Below are positions 1-6,413 of a DNA stretch of 14,408 nucleotides, piece by piece. The translations under genes were made by a program, and so were the position numbers. The notes under the pieces are model-generated. The model saw only the letters and a program-made list of their open reading frames with translations. It was not told where the DNA came from and did not search any database. Numbering within the stretch: position 1 is the stretch's first letter; every line of letters begins with the position of its first letter. Source of the stretch: an uncultured Hungatella sp. (GTDB lineage Bacteria > Bacillota > Clostridia > Lachnospirales > Lachnospiraceae); assembly GCA_910585645.1 (NCBI GenBank), contig CAJUFP010000114.1:1-14408 (forward strand). Reading direction: 5' to 3'.

Positions 1-29
1 GTGGTGGTTTCATGTAACTGGGGCTAGCC

Positions 30-43
30 GTCGCGCTAGCGAC
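30..43. other. Small inverted repeat upstream of the first gene
   Basis: GTCGC (30-34) and GCGAC (39-43) can pair around a GCTA loop. The stem is only 5 bp and has no T-tract. It lies in the 93 bases before the first gene, at the left edge of the window, so the rest of the upstream region is missing. It could be the tail of a leader structure or chance. No promoter could be read in these bases. Confidence 0.2.
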
Positions 44-93
44 TTGGTACAATGAAGAATAAACAATATCAAAAACCGAAGGGAGAGAGAATG

Positions 94-516
94 ATGAGGA
101 TTGCGGTGACATATGAGGATGGACAGGTATTTCAGCATTTTGGCCATACGGAGATGTTTAAGGTTTATGACGTGGAGAATGGGAAGGTGTCAGACTCCCA
201 GGTGGTGGACACCAACGGTCAGGGCCACGGCGCTCTGGCAGGGGTGTTAAAGGCTCTGAAGGTGGACGCCCTGATCTGCGGCGGCATCGGGGGAGGGGCA
301 AGGGCAGCCCTGGACGCCAGTGGGATCAAGCTGTACGGAGGAGTGTCGGGCAGCGCGGACGGGGCGGTGGAGGCGCTCCTTAAGGGGGAGCTGTCCTTTG
401 ACCCGGAGGCAAGGTGCGATCACCATGATCACCACGGGGAGGGCCATTCCTGCGGCGGTCATGAAGGCGGCCATTCCTGCGGCCATCATGAGGGCGGCCA
501 TTTTTGCGGTGAATAA
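94..516 (+). CDS. NifX/NifB-type dinitrogenase iron-molybdenum cofactor family protein with His/Cys-rich tail
   Basis: A 140-residue cytoplasmic protein of the Nitro_FeMo-Co (NifX/NifB C-terminal) fold, a family that binds iron-sulfur or FeMo-cofactor-like clusters. The N-terminus MRIAVTYEDG, the HFGHTEMF segment (about residues 15-22) and the ICGGIGGGAR glycine stretch (61-70) are typical of the family. Residues 108-140 form an added tail with ten His and four Cys in a nine-residue repeat (GHSCGGHEG, GHSCGHHEG, GHFCGE), which suggests metal binding. ATG codons at 91 and 94 are both possible. GGGAGAG at 81-87 is better spaced for 94. An in-frame ATG at 52 has no ribosome site and would add a Lys-rich stretch absent from the family. 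No nif genes are nearby, so nitrogen fixation is not implied; iron-sulfur handling or metal storage is an inference. Confidence 0.85.
   Translation: MRIAVTYEDGQVFQHFGHTEMFKVYDVENGKVSDSQVVDTNGQGHGALAGVLKALKVDALICGGIGGGARAALDASGIKLYGGVSGSADGAVEALLKGELSFDPEARCDHHDHHGEGHSCGGHEGGHSCGHHEGGHFCGE
442..513 (+). repeat. 27-bp in-frame repeat coding the His/Cys tail
   Basis: Three consecutive units start at 442, 469 and 496, the last one cut short by the end of the gene. They encode GHSCGGHEG, GHSCGHHEG and GHFCGE. Base identity between units is high, so the tail probably grew by tandem duplication and its length may differ between strains. Confidence 0.75.
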
Positions 517-525
517 AAGGCAGAG

Positions 526-554
526 TTGCGTTTTTGGCGGGCCTGGGGTATAAT
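526..554 (+). promoter_or_regulatory. Sigma-A type promoter for gltX
   Basis: TTGCGT at 526-531 and a perfect TATAAT at 549-554 are separated by 17 bases. This lies just after the stop codon of the preceding gene and 54 bases before the gltX start codon, so gltX can be transcribed on its own. Confidence 0.7.
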
Positions 555-607
555 GTCCACGAAAGACTTTGATCATGAAGATTACAGAATAACAGGAGAC
601 AAACAGT

Positions 608-2077
608 ATGGATAAATCAACGAACCAGCCTAAAGTCAGGACCAGGTACGCGCCCAGCCCCACAGGCCGTATGCATGTGGGGAATCTGCGGACAGCGCTG
701 TACGCTTATCTCATCGCGAAACACGAGGGAGGAGACTTCCTTCTTCGGATCGAGGACACGGACCAGGAGCGGTATGTGGAGGGAGCAACGGAGATCATTT
801 ACCGTACCCTGGAGAAGACAGGGCTGATCCACGATGAGGGGCCGGACAAGGACGGCGGGGTGGGCCCCTATGTCCAGAGCCAGCGCCAGAGCGAGGGGAT
901 CTACCTGGAGTACGCCAAGAAACTGATCGAAAAGGGGGAGGCTTACTACTGTTTCTGCGGCCAGGACCGGTTAAATTCCCTGAAAAAGACCGTAAACGGC
1001 GAGGAGATCATGTCCTATGACAAACACTGCCTTCACCTGTCAAAGGAGGAGGTGGAGGCCAACCTGGCAGCAGGCATGCCCTATGTCATCCGCCAGAATA
1101 ATCCCACAGAAGGGACCACCACATTCCACGACGAGATCTACGGGGATATCACGGTGGACAATGGGGAGCTGGACGATATGGTGCTCATCAAGTCCGACGG
1201 GTATCCTACCTACAACTTTGCCAATGTGGTGGACGACCATCTCATGGGCATTACCCACGTGGTCAGGGGCAATGAGTATCTGTCCTCATCGCCCAAGTAC
1301 AACCGCCTCTATGACGCCTTTGGCTGGGAAGTGCCGGTCTATGTCCACTGTCCTCTCATCACCAATGAGGAGCACAAGAAGTTGAGCAAGCGCAGCGGCC
1401 ACTCCTCCTATGAGGATCTGATCGAGCAGGGGTTTGTGTCCGAGGCGGTGGTCAACTATGTGGCCCTTCTGGGATGGTCGCCGGAGGATAACCGGGAGAT
1501 CTTTTCCCTGGAGGAACTTAAGGAGGCTTTTGACTACAGGCATATGAGCAAGTCCCCGGCTGTGTTTGACATAACAAAGCTTAAGTGGATGAACGGCGAG
1601 TATTTAAAGGCCATGGATCCGGACCGGTTCTATGAGATGGCAGAGCCTTATATCAAAGAAGTGATCAAGAAAGATCTGGACCTTCGAAAGATCGCCGCCA
1701 TGGTAAAGACCAGGATCGAGGTGCTTCCGGATATCCGGGGACACATCGACTTTTTTGAGGAGATGCCGGAGTACGACACCCAGATGTATGTTCACAAGAA
1801 GATGAAGTCCACAAAGGAGAGCGCCCTGGAAGTGCTGACGGATGTACTCCCTCTTTTGGAGGCCCAGGAGGATTACTCCAATGACGGGCTGTACGCCACC
1901 CTTTCCAAATATGTGTCGGAGAAGGGATATAAGACAGGGTTTGTCATGTGGCCTGTGCGCACCGCGGTGTCCGGTAAGCAGATGACCCCGGCGGGGGCCA
2001 CGGAGATCATGGAGGTTCTGGGAAAAGAGGAGTCTCTTGCCAGGATCAGGAAAGGAATCGCGCTGTTGAGCCAGTGA
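608..2077 (+). CDS. gltX: Glutamyl-tRNA synthetase (class I)
   Basis: A 489-residue cytoplasmic enzyme that charges tRNA-Glu with glutamate using ATP; the length is normal for bacterial GluRS. The class I signatures are both present: YAPSPTGRMHVGN near residues 14-26 (HVGN is the HIGH-type motif) and KLSKR at 258-262 (the KMSKS loop). Cys115-x-Cys117 and Cys141-x-His143 match the spacing of the zinc site known from E. coli GluRS (C98, C100, C125, H127). The C-terminal anticodon-binding part is complete. The start is supported by AGGAGA at 594-599, eight bases upstream. The gene is flanked by its own promoter and a strong terminator, so it is probably monocistronic. Sequence alone does not show whether it is discriminating or also charges tRNA-Gln. 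Confidence 0.97.
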   Translation: MDKSTNQPKVRTRYAPSPTGRMHVGNLRTALYAYLIAKHEGGDFLLRIEDTDQERYVEGATEIIYRTLEKTGLIHDEGPDKDGGVGPYVQSQRQSEGIYLEYAKKLIEKGEAYYCFCGQDRLNSLKKTVNGEEIMSYDKHCLHLSKEEVEANLAAGMPYVIRQNNPTEGTTTFHDEIYGDITVDNGELDDMVLIKSDGYPTYNFANVVDDHLMGITHVVRGNEYLSSSPKYNRLYDAFGWEVPVYVHCPLITNEEHKKLSKRSGHSSYEDLIEQGFVSEAVVNYVALLGWSPEDNREIFSLEELKEAFDYRHMSKSPAVFDITKLKWMNGEYLKAMDPDRFYEMAEPYIKEVIKKDLDLRKIAAMVKTRIEVLPDIRGHIDFFEEMPEYDTQMYVHKKMKSTKESALEVLTDVLPLLEAQEDYSNDGLYATLSKYVSEKGYKTGFVMWPVRTAVSGKQMTPAGATEIMEVLGKEESLARIRKGIALLSQ

Positions 2078-2088
2078 TGCTATAAGGA

Positions 2089-2135
2089 CAAAAGGCTGCC
2101 GCATGAGGTGAGAAGTCTGCGGCAGCCTTTTGTTG
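2089..2135 (+). terminator. Rho-independent terminator after gltX
   Basis: A perfect 15-bp stem pairs 2089-2103 with 2118-2132 around a 14-base loop. The top-strand stem ends in CCTTTTG and is followed by TTG, so the T-run lies inside the base of the stem. The A-run on the other arm means it could also act on the opposite strand. Confidence 0.85.
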
Positions 2136-2156
2136 TTGAGGCTGTGAACCTATAAA
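2130..2156 (+). promoter_or_regulatory. Weak candidate promoter for the SRPBCC-helicase pair
   Basis: TATAAA at 2151-2156 is a fair -10 box. The best -35 is TTGTTG at 2130-2135, with a short 15-base spacer, overlapping the end of the gltX terminator. A start of transcription is expected here because the terminator separates the two units, but the boxes are weak. Confidence 0.35.
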
Positions 2157-2186
2157 TGAACATTTGATTTGAGATGGGGAAAAAAG

Positions 2187-2609
2187 ATGACGACATACAG
2201 GATAAAAGCGGATATCCGGCAGGACATCCATAAAGTCTGGGAGACCATATCAGAGGCTGACGGTTATCCCGCATGGCGAAGTGATGTGGAAAGAACCGAG
2301 GCGACCCGTGAAAACCAGTTTACCGTCTATACAAAAGACGGCTACTCAACAGTGTACACGGTTATCAGAGCCGAACCCTGCAGCTGTCTGGAGGCGGATG
2401 TGGAAAACAGCCATGTAAAAGGGCGCTGGACCATTGGGCTTACATCCAAAGGCGGCCAGACAGAGATCCATATTACGGCCTGCGCCACAGCGAAAAAGCT
2501 TTCCACAAGGCCGGTGGGCAAGAGTGTGTTTGAGAAGACATACCTGCAAAAGGAACTGGAGCGGTTTGTTACCGATTTAAAGAGCGCCGGGGGCTTAAGG
2601 GAGGAGTGA
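2187..2609 (+). CDS. SRPBCC (START/polyketide-cyclase-like) family protein
   Basis: A 140-residue protein with the features of the SRPBCC helix-grip fold: a beta strand TYRIKADI (about 3-10), an amphipathic helix with the family-typical VWETISEADGYPAW (17-30), successive beta strands with a GRWTIGL core, and a long C-terminal helix (about 113-134) that would close the hydrophobic pocket. Members bind lipids or other hydrophobic ligands, and the ligand here cannot be told. ATG at 2187 is chosen, with a weak GGGGA at 2176-2180 upstream; a TTG at 2169 in the same frame would add six residues. The stop lies six bases before the helicase start, and the helicase ribosome site is inside this gene, so the two are translationally coupled. 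No functional link between the two proteins is known to me. Confidence 0.75.
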   Translation: MTTYRIKADIRQDIHKVWETISEADGYPAWRSDVERTEATRENQFTVYTKDGYSTVYTVIRAEPCSCLEADVENSHVKGRWTIGLTSKGGQTEIHITACATAKKLSTRPVGKSVFEKTYLQKELERFVTDLKSAGGLREE

Positions 2610-2615
2610 CGGATC

Positions 2616-4451
2616 ATGGCGTTTCACCCGTCTCAGGAGGAGGCCATCCGGCACACGGACGGCCCTATGATGGTGCTTGCGGGGCCAGGGTCCGGCAAAA
2701 CCACGGTGATCACCCACAGAACGAAATATCTCATAGAGGAGAGAGGGATCGACCCGGGACATATTCTGGTCATCACATTTACCAGAGCAGCGGCCCGGGA
2801 GATGCAGGAGCGGTTTGAGAAGCTGATGGAGGGAAAGCGCATGGGGGTCAGCTTCGGAACCTTCCATTCCGTGTTTTTTACGATTTTAAAGTACGCCTAC
2901 CGCTACCAGGCCTCGGATATTGTCAGGGAGGACCAGAGAGTCCGCTATATACGGGAGATGATGGAGCAGTATGAGCTGGAGATCGAGGACGAGCATGAGT
3001 TTGTGCCTGCGATCTTAAGCGAGATCAGCGTTGTGAAGAGCGAGATGGTGGACCTTACCCACTATTATTCCAAAAACTGCTCGGAGGCAGTGTTTAAGAA
3101 GCTGTACGAGGGGTATGAGGAGCGGATGCGAAAGGCCGGGCTTCTGGATTTTGACGATATGCTGGTCATGTGCTGGCAGTTGTTTACCCAGAGGAAAGAT
3201 ATCTTAAGGGCATGGCAGAATAAGTTCCGCTACATTCTGATTGACGAGTTTCAGGATATTAACAGGGTTCAGTACGAGATCGTGCGGATGCTGGCCCTTC
3301 CGGCCAACAACCTGTTTATCGTGGGGGATGACGACCAGTCCGTGTACCGGTTTCGGGGGGCAAAGCCGGAGATCATGCTGGGATTTGGGAAGGATTATCC
3401 CCAGGCAAAGACCGTGCTTTTGGGCATGAATTACCGCTCCACAAAGGAGATCGTGGAAAGGGCGTGCGCCCTGATCGGCCACAACGGAAAGCGGTACGAG
3501 AAGAAACTGACCGCCTACAAAGGGGCCGGAAAGCCGGTGGTCACCACCATGAGCCTGGATACCAGGGAGGAGACGCTGCGGATCGTGGAGGAGATACAGG
3601 ACTATGCGCGGGCGGGATACCGGTTGGAGGACATTGCGGTCTTGTACCGCACCAACTTAAACCCCAGGCTTTTGGTGGAGAGGCTGATGGAGTACAATAT
3701 CCCATTTACCATGAAGGACTCTCTGCCAAACCTGTATGAGCACTGGATCAGCCGGAATATTCTGGCCTACATACACGCGGCCAGAGGGAATCTGAAGCGG
3801 GGCAATATCCTGCAGATCATCAACCGGCCAAACCGGTATATCAGCCGGGACGCCCTGGAGGACGGGGATGTGTCCTGGGACAAGTTGAAATCGTTTTACC
3901 AGGATAAGGGCTGGATGGTGGAGCGGGTGGAACAGCTGGAGTACGATCTTCTGATGCTGCGGGACATGGCGCCCGTGGCGGCTGTAAACTATATCCGCAA
4001 GGCTGTGGGGTATGATGACTATCTGAAGGAGTACGCCCAGTTTCGCCGCATGAAGGCGGAGGAGCTTCTGGAGACGGCGGATCAGTTAAAGGAGAGCGCG
4101 GCGGGATTTAAGACCATGGAAGCGTGGTCTGCCCACATGGAGGAGTATAAAAGGAAGCTTGTGGAGCAGGCCAGAAGCCAGAAGGGGGAGGCAAAAGGCG
4201 TTTCCCTGATGACCATGCACAGCTCCAAGGGGCTGGAGTTTCCAGTGGTGTATATCCTGGACGCCAATGAGGGGATCACCCCCCACAAGAAGGCGGTGCT
4301 GGACGTGGATCTGGAGGAGGAGCGGCGGATGTTCTACGTGGCCATGACCAGGGCCAAGGAGCGGCTCCACGTGTGCTATGTGGGGGAGCGGTATGGAAAG
4401 AAACAGGAGCGGTCAAGGTTTGTGGGGGAGTATCTGGGAGAGAAGAATTGA
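2616..4451 (+). CDS. UvrD/PcrA/Rep-type superfamily 1A DNA helicase, short form
   Basis: A 611-residue ATP-dependent 3'-5' DNA helicase. All SF1A motifs can be read: Q-motif around Gln7, Walker A GPGSGKTT (23-30, Lys28), motif Ia near 53-68, Walker B DEFQD (210-214), motif III GDDDQSVYRFRG (237-248), motif IV NYRS (272-275), motif V MTMHSSKGLEF (532-542) and motif VI VAMTRAKERL (575-584). The protein ends 27 residues after motif VI, so it lacks the C-terminal extension of about 70-100 residues present in PcrA and UvrD that contacts RNA polymerase. The domain between motifs IV and V is also shorter than in UvrD. The start follows a strong GGGAGGAG at 2599-2606. It is likely a repair helicase distinct from the housekeeping pcrA, which should be elsewhere in the genome. 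Confidence 0.93.
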   Translation: MAFHPSQEEAIRHTDGPMMVLAGPGSGKTTVITHRTKYLIEERGIDPGHILVITFTRAAAREMQERFEKLMEGKRMGVSFGTFHSVFFTILKYAYRYQASDIVREDQRVRYIREMMEQYELEIEDEHEFVPAILSEISVVKSEMVDLTHYYSKNCSEAVFKKLYEGYEERMRKAGLLDFDDMLVMCWQLFTQRKDILRAWQNKFRYILIDEFQDINRVQYEIVRMLALPANNLFIVGDDDQSVYRFRGAKPEIMLGFGKDYPQAKTVLLGMNYRSTKEIVERACALIGHNGKRYEKKLTAYKGAGKPVVTTMSLDTREETLRIVEEIQDYARAGYRLEDIAVLYRTNLNPRLLVERLMEYNIPFTMKDSLPNLYEHWISRNILAYIHAARGNLKRGNILQIINRPNRYISRDALEDGDVSWDKLKSFYQDKGWMVERVEQLEYDLLMLRDMAPVAAVNYIRKAVGYDDYLKEYAQFRRMKAEELLETADQLKESAAGFKTMEAWSAHMEEYKRKLVEQARSQKGEAKGVSLMTMHSSKGLEFPVVYILDANEGITPHKKAVLDVDLEEERRMFYVAMTRAKERLHVCYVGERYGKKQERSRFVGEYLGEKN

Positions 4452-4452
4452 C

Positions 4453-4603
4453 GTTACAGTCCACGGGGCGGGGAAAACAGGATGAAAACAGGCGTCAAGC
4501 TTGCTTGTAAGACTGCTTTCATCCTGTTTTCCACATCGGGCGGACGCCCGATGCTTCTTGTTCGGCGGAGCCGGACAAGAAGATGTCCCCCGTGAATAGT
4601 AAC
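4453..4603 (+). mobile_element. MITE-like hairpin-rich element, long copy
   Basis: A 151-bp element beginning two bases after the helicase stop codon. Its ends, 4453-4468 and 4588-4603, are inverted repeats matching at 13 of 16 positions (14 of 16 pairs if G-U is allowed) and bounded by GTTAC and GTAAC. Inside are three hairpins in a row. The first has a perfect 16-bp stem (4472-4487 with 4517-4532) and a 29-base loop. The second has an 8-9 bp stem (4534-4542 with 4545-4553). The third has a 13-bp stem with one G-T pair (4554-4566 with 4570-4582) and a GGA loop. Folded as RNA this gives a closing helix and three arms. A shorter relative lies at 6413-6483. Flanks AATTGAC (4446-4452) and AATTAGC (4604-4610) resemble a decayed target duplication. 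It encodes no protein. Confidence 0.75.
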
Positions 4604-4642
4604 AATTAGCCGGAAATTAGCCGAAAATTTGTGATGTAACGG

Positions 4643-4672
4643 TTGAAGGAAAGAGGATGGCTGTGGTATACT
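4643..4672 (+). promoter_or_regulatory. Promoter of the peptidase operon
   Basis: TTGAAG at 4643-4648 and TATACT at 4667-4672 are 18 bases apart, and TG at 4664-4665 gives an extended -10. Transcription would start near 4679, about 37 bases before the ATG at 4716. It lies downstream of the mobile element, so the operon does not depend on the element for a promoter. Confidence 0.65.
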
Positions 4673-4715
4673 GGTAGAAGAGAACTAAACTTTATATCAG
4701 GAACGGCGGACTGAC

Positions 4716-5366
4716 ATGAACAACATTATTAACCTGATCAACGTTTTCCATGAGAAAAGAGATGAGATAATGACTTTCAATACATATGAAAAATTGAGGA
4801 TGGATCTGTGCGATCAAAAGAACTACGAGGATATGCCGGCTGTGGCGGAGAGTTTTCTGGCACAGCTGCCCCAAAGCAGCTATCCTACGCCGGTTATCCA
4901 TATTGCCAGAGAACTGGGCTTTAAGGTTTTTGGCGTGGAGATGGGGGACAGGGAACTGTCGGGATTTATTGCGGTTGATGATAAATGGAAGAGACAGTTT
5001 GGTACAGATAAGATTATTATGGTAAATCAAAAGGACAGCAATGAGCACAAGAGGTTTACGATTGCCCACGAGCTGGCCCATTACCTGTTTGACGCGGTTA
5101 GCGGGCAGGAATATTATAATACCTATCGGACGGATGAGTCCAGATGGCAGGAACATGTTGCCGGACAGAATGACCGGGAGGCTGTGGCGAACTACTTTGC
5201 GGCTAACTTACTTATGCCTTCCCTGGATTTTAGGCGGAAATATAATGAGCTCAGCAAGGATGCGGGAGTTTCTGACAGGGCTGAGCTGACCATGGGGCTG
5301 TCAGAATTTTTTGGGGTGCCAAAAACGGCGGTCCAGATCAGATACAAGGAACTTGGAATAGAATAA
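4716..5366 (+). CDS. ImmA/IrrE-family metallo-endopeptidase (DUF955)
   Basis: A 216-residue soluble zinc peptidase. The HExxH motif is AHELAH (His118, Glu119, His122) and the third ligand is probably Glu155 in REAVANYFAANLLMP (154-168), the usual second signature of the family. Known members such as ImmA of ICEBs1 and IrrE of Deinococcus cleave or activate transcriptional repressors to switch on mobile-element or stress genes. No repressor with a helix-turn-helix is encoded beside it, and no such domain is visible in this protein. The next gene, nine bases on, is a small membrane protein that could be its partner or substrate (inference). ATG at 4716 has only a modest ribosome site (GGCGGA at 4705-4710); ATG at 4770 would remove 18 residues and is a fair alternative. 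Confidence 0.88.
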   Translation: MNNIINLINVFHEKRDEIMTFNTYEKLRMDLCDQKNYEDMPAVAESFLAQLPQSSYPTPVIHIARELGFKVFGVEMGDRELSGFIAVDDKWKRQFGTDKIIMVNQKDSNEHKRFTIAHELAHYLFDAVSGQEYYNTYRTDESRWQEHVAGQNDREAVANYFAANLLMPSLDFRRKYNELSKDAGVSDRAELTMGLSEFFGVPKTAVQIRYKELGIE

Positions 5367-5375
5367 GGGGGAGCC

Positions 5376-5873
5376 ATGGAGTATTTGAACGTGGATAATG
5401 GGTCGTTGCCTGCGGAGATGGAAGCGACCAGAATGTTGATCGGCTCCCTGATAGAACAAAATCCTCAGACAGAAGAGATGTCTGATTCCAGTTTGATGTT
5501 TCGCGATAAGGAAAACATGATTAAGCATGGAATCTTGTACACAAGGCTTCTGGGGGTTTATGTAAGTAACGCAAAAAACACGCTGCCTAAAAAACTTAAA
5601 CTGAAGGAGGACTTTTATCACCTGTGCGTATTCATTTTAAGCTTCACCTGCGCAATGTTTTTTATCGTGATCTTTTTGATGCTTACCGGAGTCGTGCCAG
5701 CAGATAATATAGCTGTGATCATTGGCACATTTGTATCTTTCTTGACCGTGTTTATCGTAATTCCCCATACCATTGCGTCCTATTTATTTAACAGTGAAGA
5801 GGAAAAGTATATGACGGACATCATTAAGAGCATGCAGGAACATGATGTGGAGATCAGGAAAGGAATACAGTGA
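5376..5873 (+). CDS. Unknown two-helix membrane protein
   Basis: A 165-residue protein I cannot assign to a family. An N-terminal region of about 80 residues is polar and probably helical, ending in a basic stretch (PKKLKLK, 71-77). Two hydrophobic helices follow (about 82-105 and 111-137) with a short VVPAD turn between them. A charged C-terminal tail of about 27 residues closes the protein. The positive charges before helix 1 suggest both tails face the cytoplasm, with a hairpin in the membrane. GGGGGAG at 5367-5373 gives a good, closely spaced ribosome site. The gene sits between the ImmA/IrrE-type peptidase and cobO, nine and three bases away, so all three are probably co-transcribed. A cytoplasmic tail next to a cytoplasmic protease gene makes it a candidate substrate or anchor; this is inference. 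Confidence 0.7.
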   Translation: MEYLNVDNGSLPAEMEATRMLIGSLIEQNPQTEEMSDSSLMFRDKENMIKHGILYTRLLGVYVSNAKNTLPKKLKLKEDFYHLCVFILSFTCAMFFIVIFLMLTGVVPADNIAVIIGTFVSFLTVFIVIPHTIASYLFNSEEEKYMTDIIKSMQEHDVEIRKGIQ

Positions 5874-5876
5874 CCT

Positions 5877-6413
5877 ATGGAGAAAACATTCAAAAGCCGC
5901 GTCCACATTTACTGCGGAGACGGAAAGGGAAAGACCAGCGCGGCCCTGGGGCTGGCTGTCAGGGCCGCGGGGCGGGGGAAGAGGGTTTTGGTGGCCCGCT
6001 TTTTAAAAAGCGACGACTCCGGAGAGGTGAAGATCTTAGGTGGGATCCCCGGCATACGGGTGAAACCCTGTGAGAAATGTTTTGGCTTTTTTTACCAGAT
6101 GACCGACGAGCAGAAGAAAGAGGCCGGGGAGTATTATGACAGTATGTTTCGTCGCGCGTGGGAGGAGGCTGTCAGGGAGAGCTTTGACATGGTTATCTTT
6201 GACGAGATCATGGCAGCCTGTAAGTATGGGCTGGTGTGTGAGAGCGCGGTGCTGGATTGTCTGAAAAAGCGGCCCCGGAGTCTGGAAGTGGTGCTGACAG
6301 GCAGGGATCCGTCTCCGGAGCTTGTGGCTCTGGCTGATTATGTGTCGGAGATACGAAAGGTGAAGCATCCTTTTGACCAGGGATGTGGGGCGAGAGAGGG
6401 GATCGAATTTTAG
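5877..6413 (+). CDS. cobO: CobO/BtuR-family cob(I)yrinic acid a,c-diamide adenosyltransferase
   Basis: A 178-residue P-loop protein of the CobO/CobA/BtuR family, which transfers the adenosyl group of ATP to the cobalt of corrinoids, giving adenosylcobalamin or its precursor. The phosphate loop is GDGKGKTS (14-21), followed by the family's ALGLAVRAAGRG. FDE at 108-110 is the Walker B position. LTGRDPSPELVALADYVSEI (140-159) and the terminal KHPFDQGCGAREGIEF closely follow the family consensus. The length is normal. The ATG lies three bases after the preceding stop, with AGGAAAGGA about twelve bases upstream. No other cobalamin genes or cobalamin riboswitch are in the window, so a role in salvage is as likely as one in synthesis. 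The stop codon TAG is formed jointly by the gene (TA) and the first base of a mobile repeat; the sequence without the insert would read TAA. Confidence 0.92.
   Translation: MEKTFKSRVHIYCGDGKGKTSAALGLAVRAAGRGKRVLVARFLKSDDSGEVKILGGIPGIRVKPCEKCFGFFYQMTDEQKKEAGEYYDSMFRRAWEEAVRESFDMVIFDEIMAACKYGLVCESAVLDCLKKRPRSLEVVLTGRDPSPELVALADYVSEIRKVKHPFDQGCGAREGIEF
6405..6412. repeat. Left target-site duplication of the short MITE-like element
   Basis: GAATTTTA directly before the GTTAC end of the element is repeated exactly at 6484-6491, directly after the GTAAC end. An 8-bp direct repeat touching both ends is the mark left by transposase-mediated insertion. Confidence 0.75.

Noticed and set aside
94..516. 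Evidence for nitrogen fixation
   Set aside because: The NifX/NifB C-terminal family is common outside nitrogen fixers and no nif structural or assembly genes are present in the window.
1604..2104. 166-codon open frame antisense to gltX, and similar antisense frames elsewhere (for example 10128-10685)
   Set aside because: Such frames are expected opposite GC-rich genes. They lack ribosome sites and recognisable motifs, and they are fully explained by the sense genes.
4453..4603. CRISPR or classical REP/RAYT element
   Set aside because: There are no regularly spaced identical repeats with unique spacers, and no GTAG-type REP head. The terminal inverted repeats and target duplication fit a transposed miniature element better.
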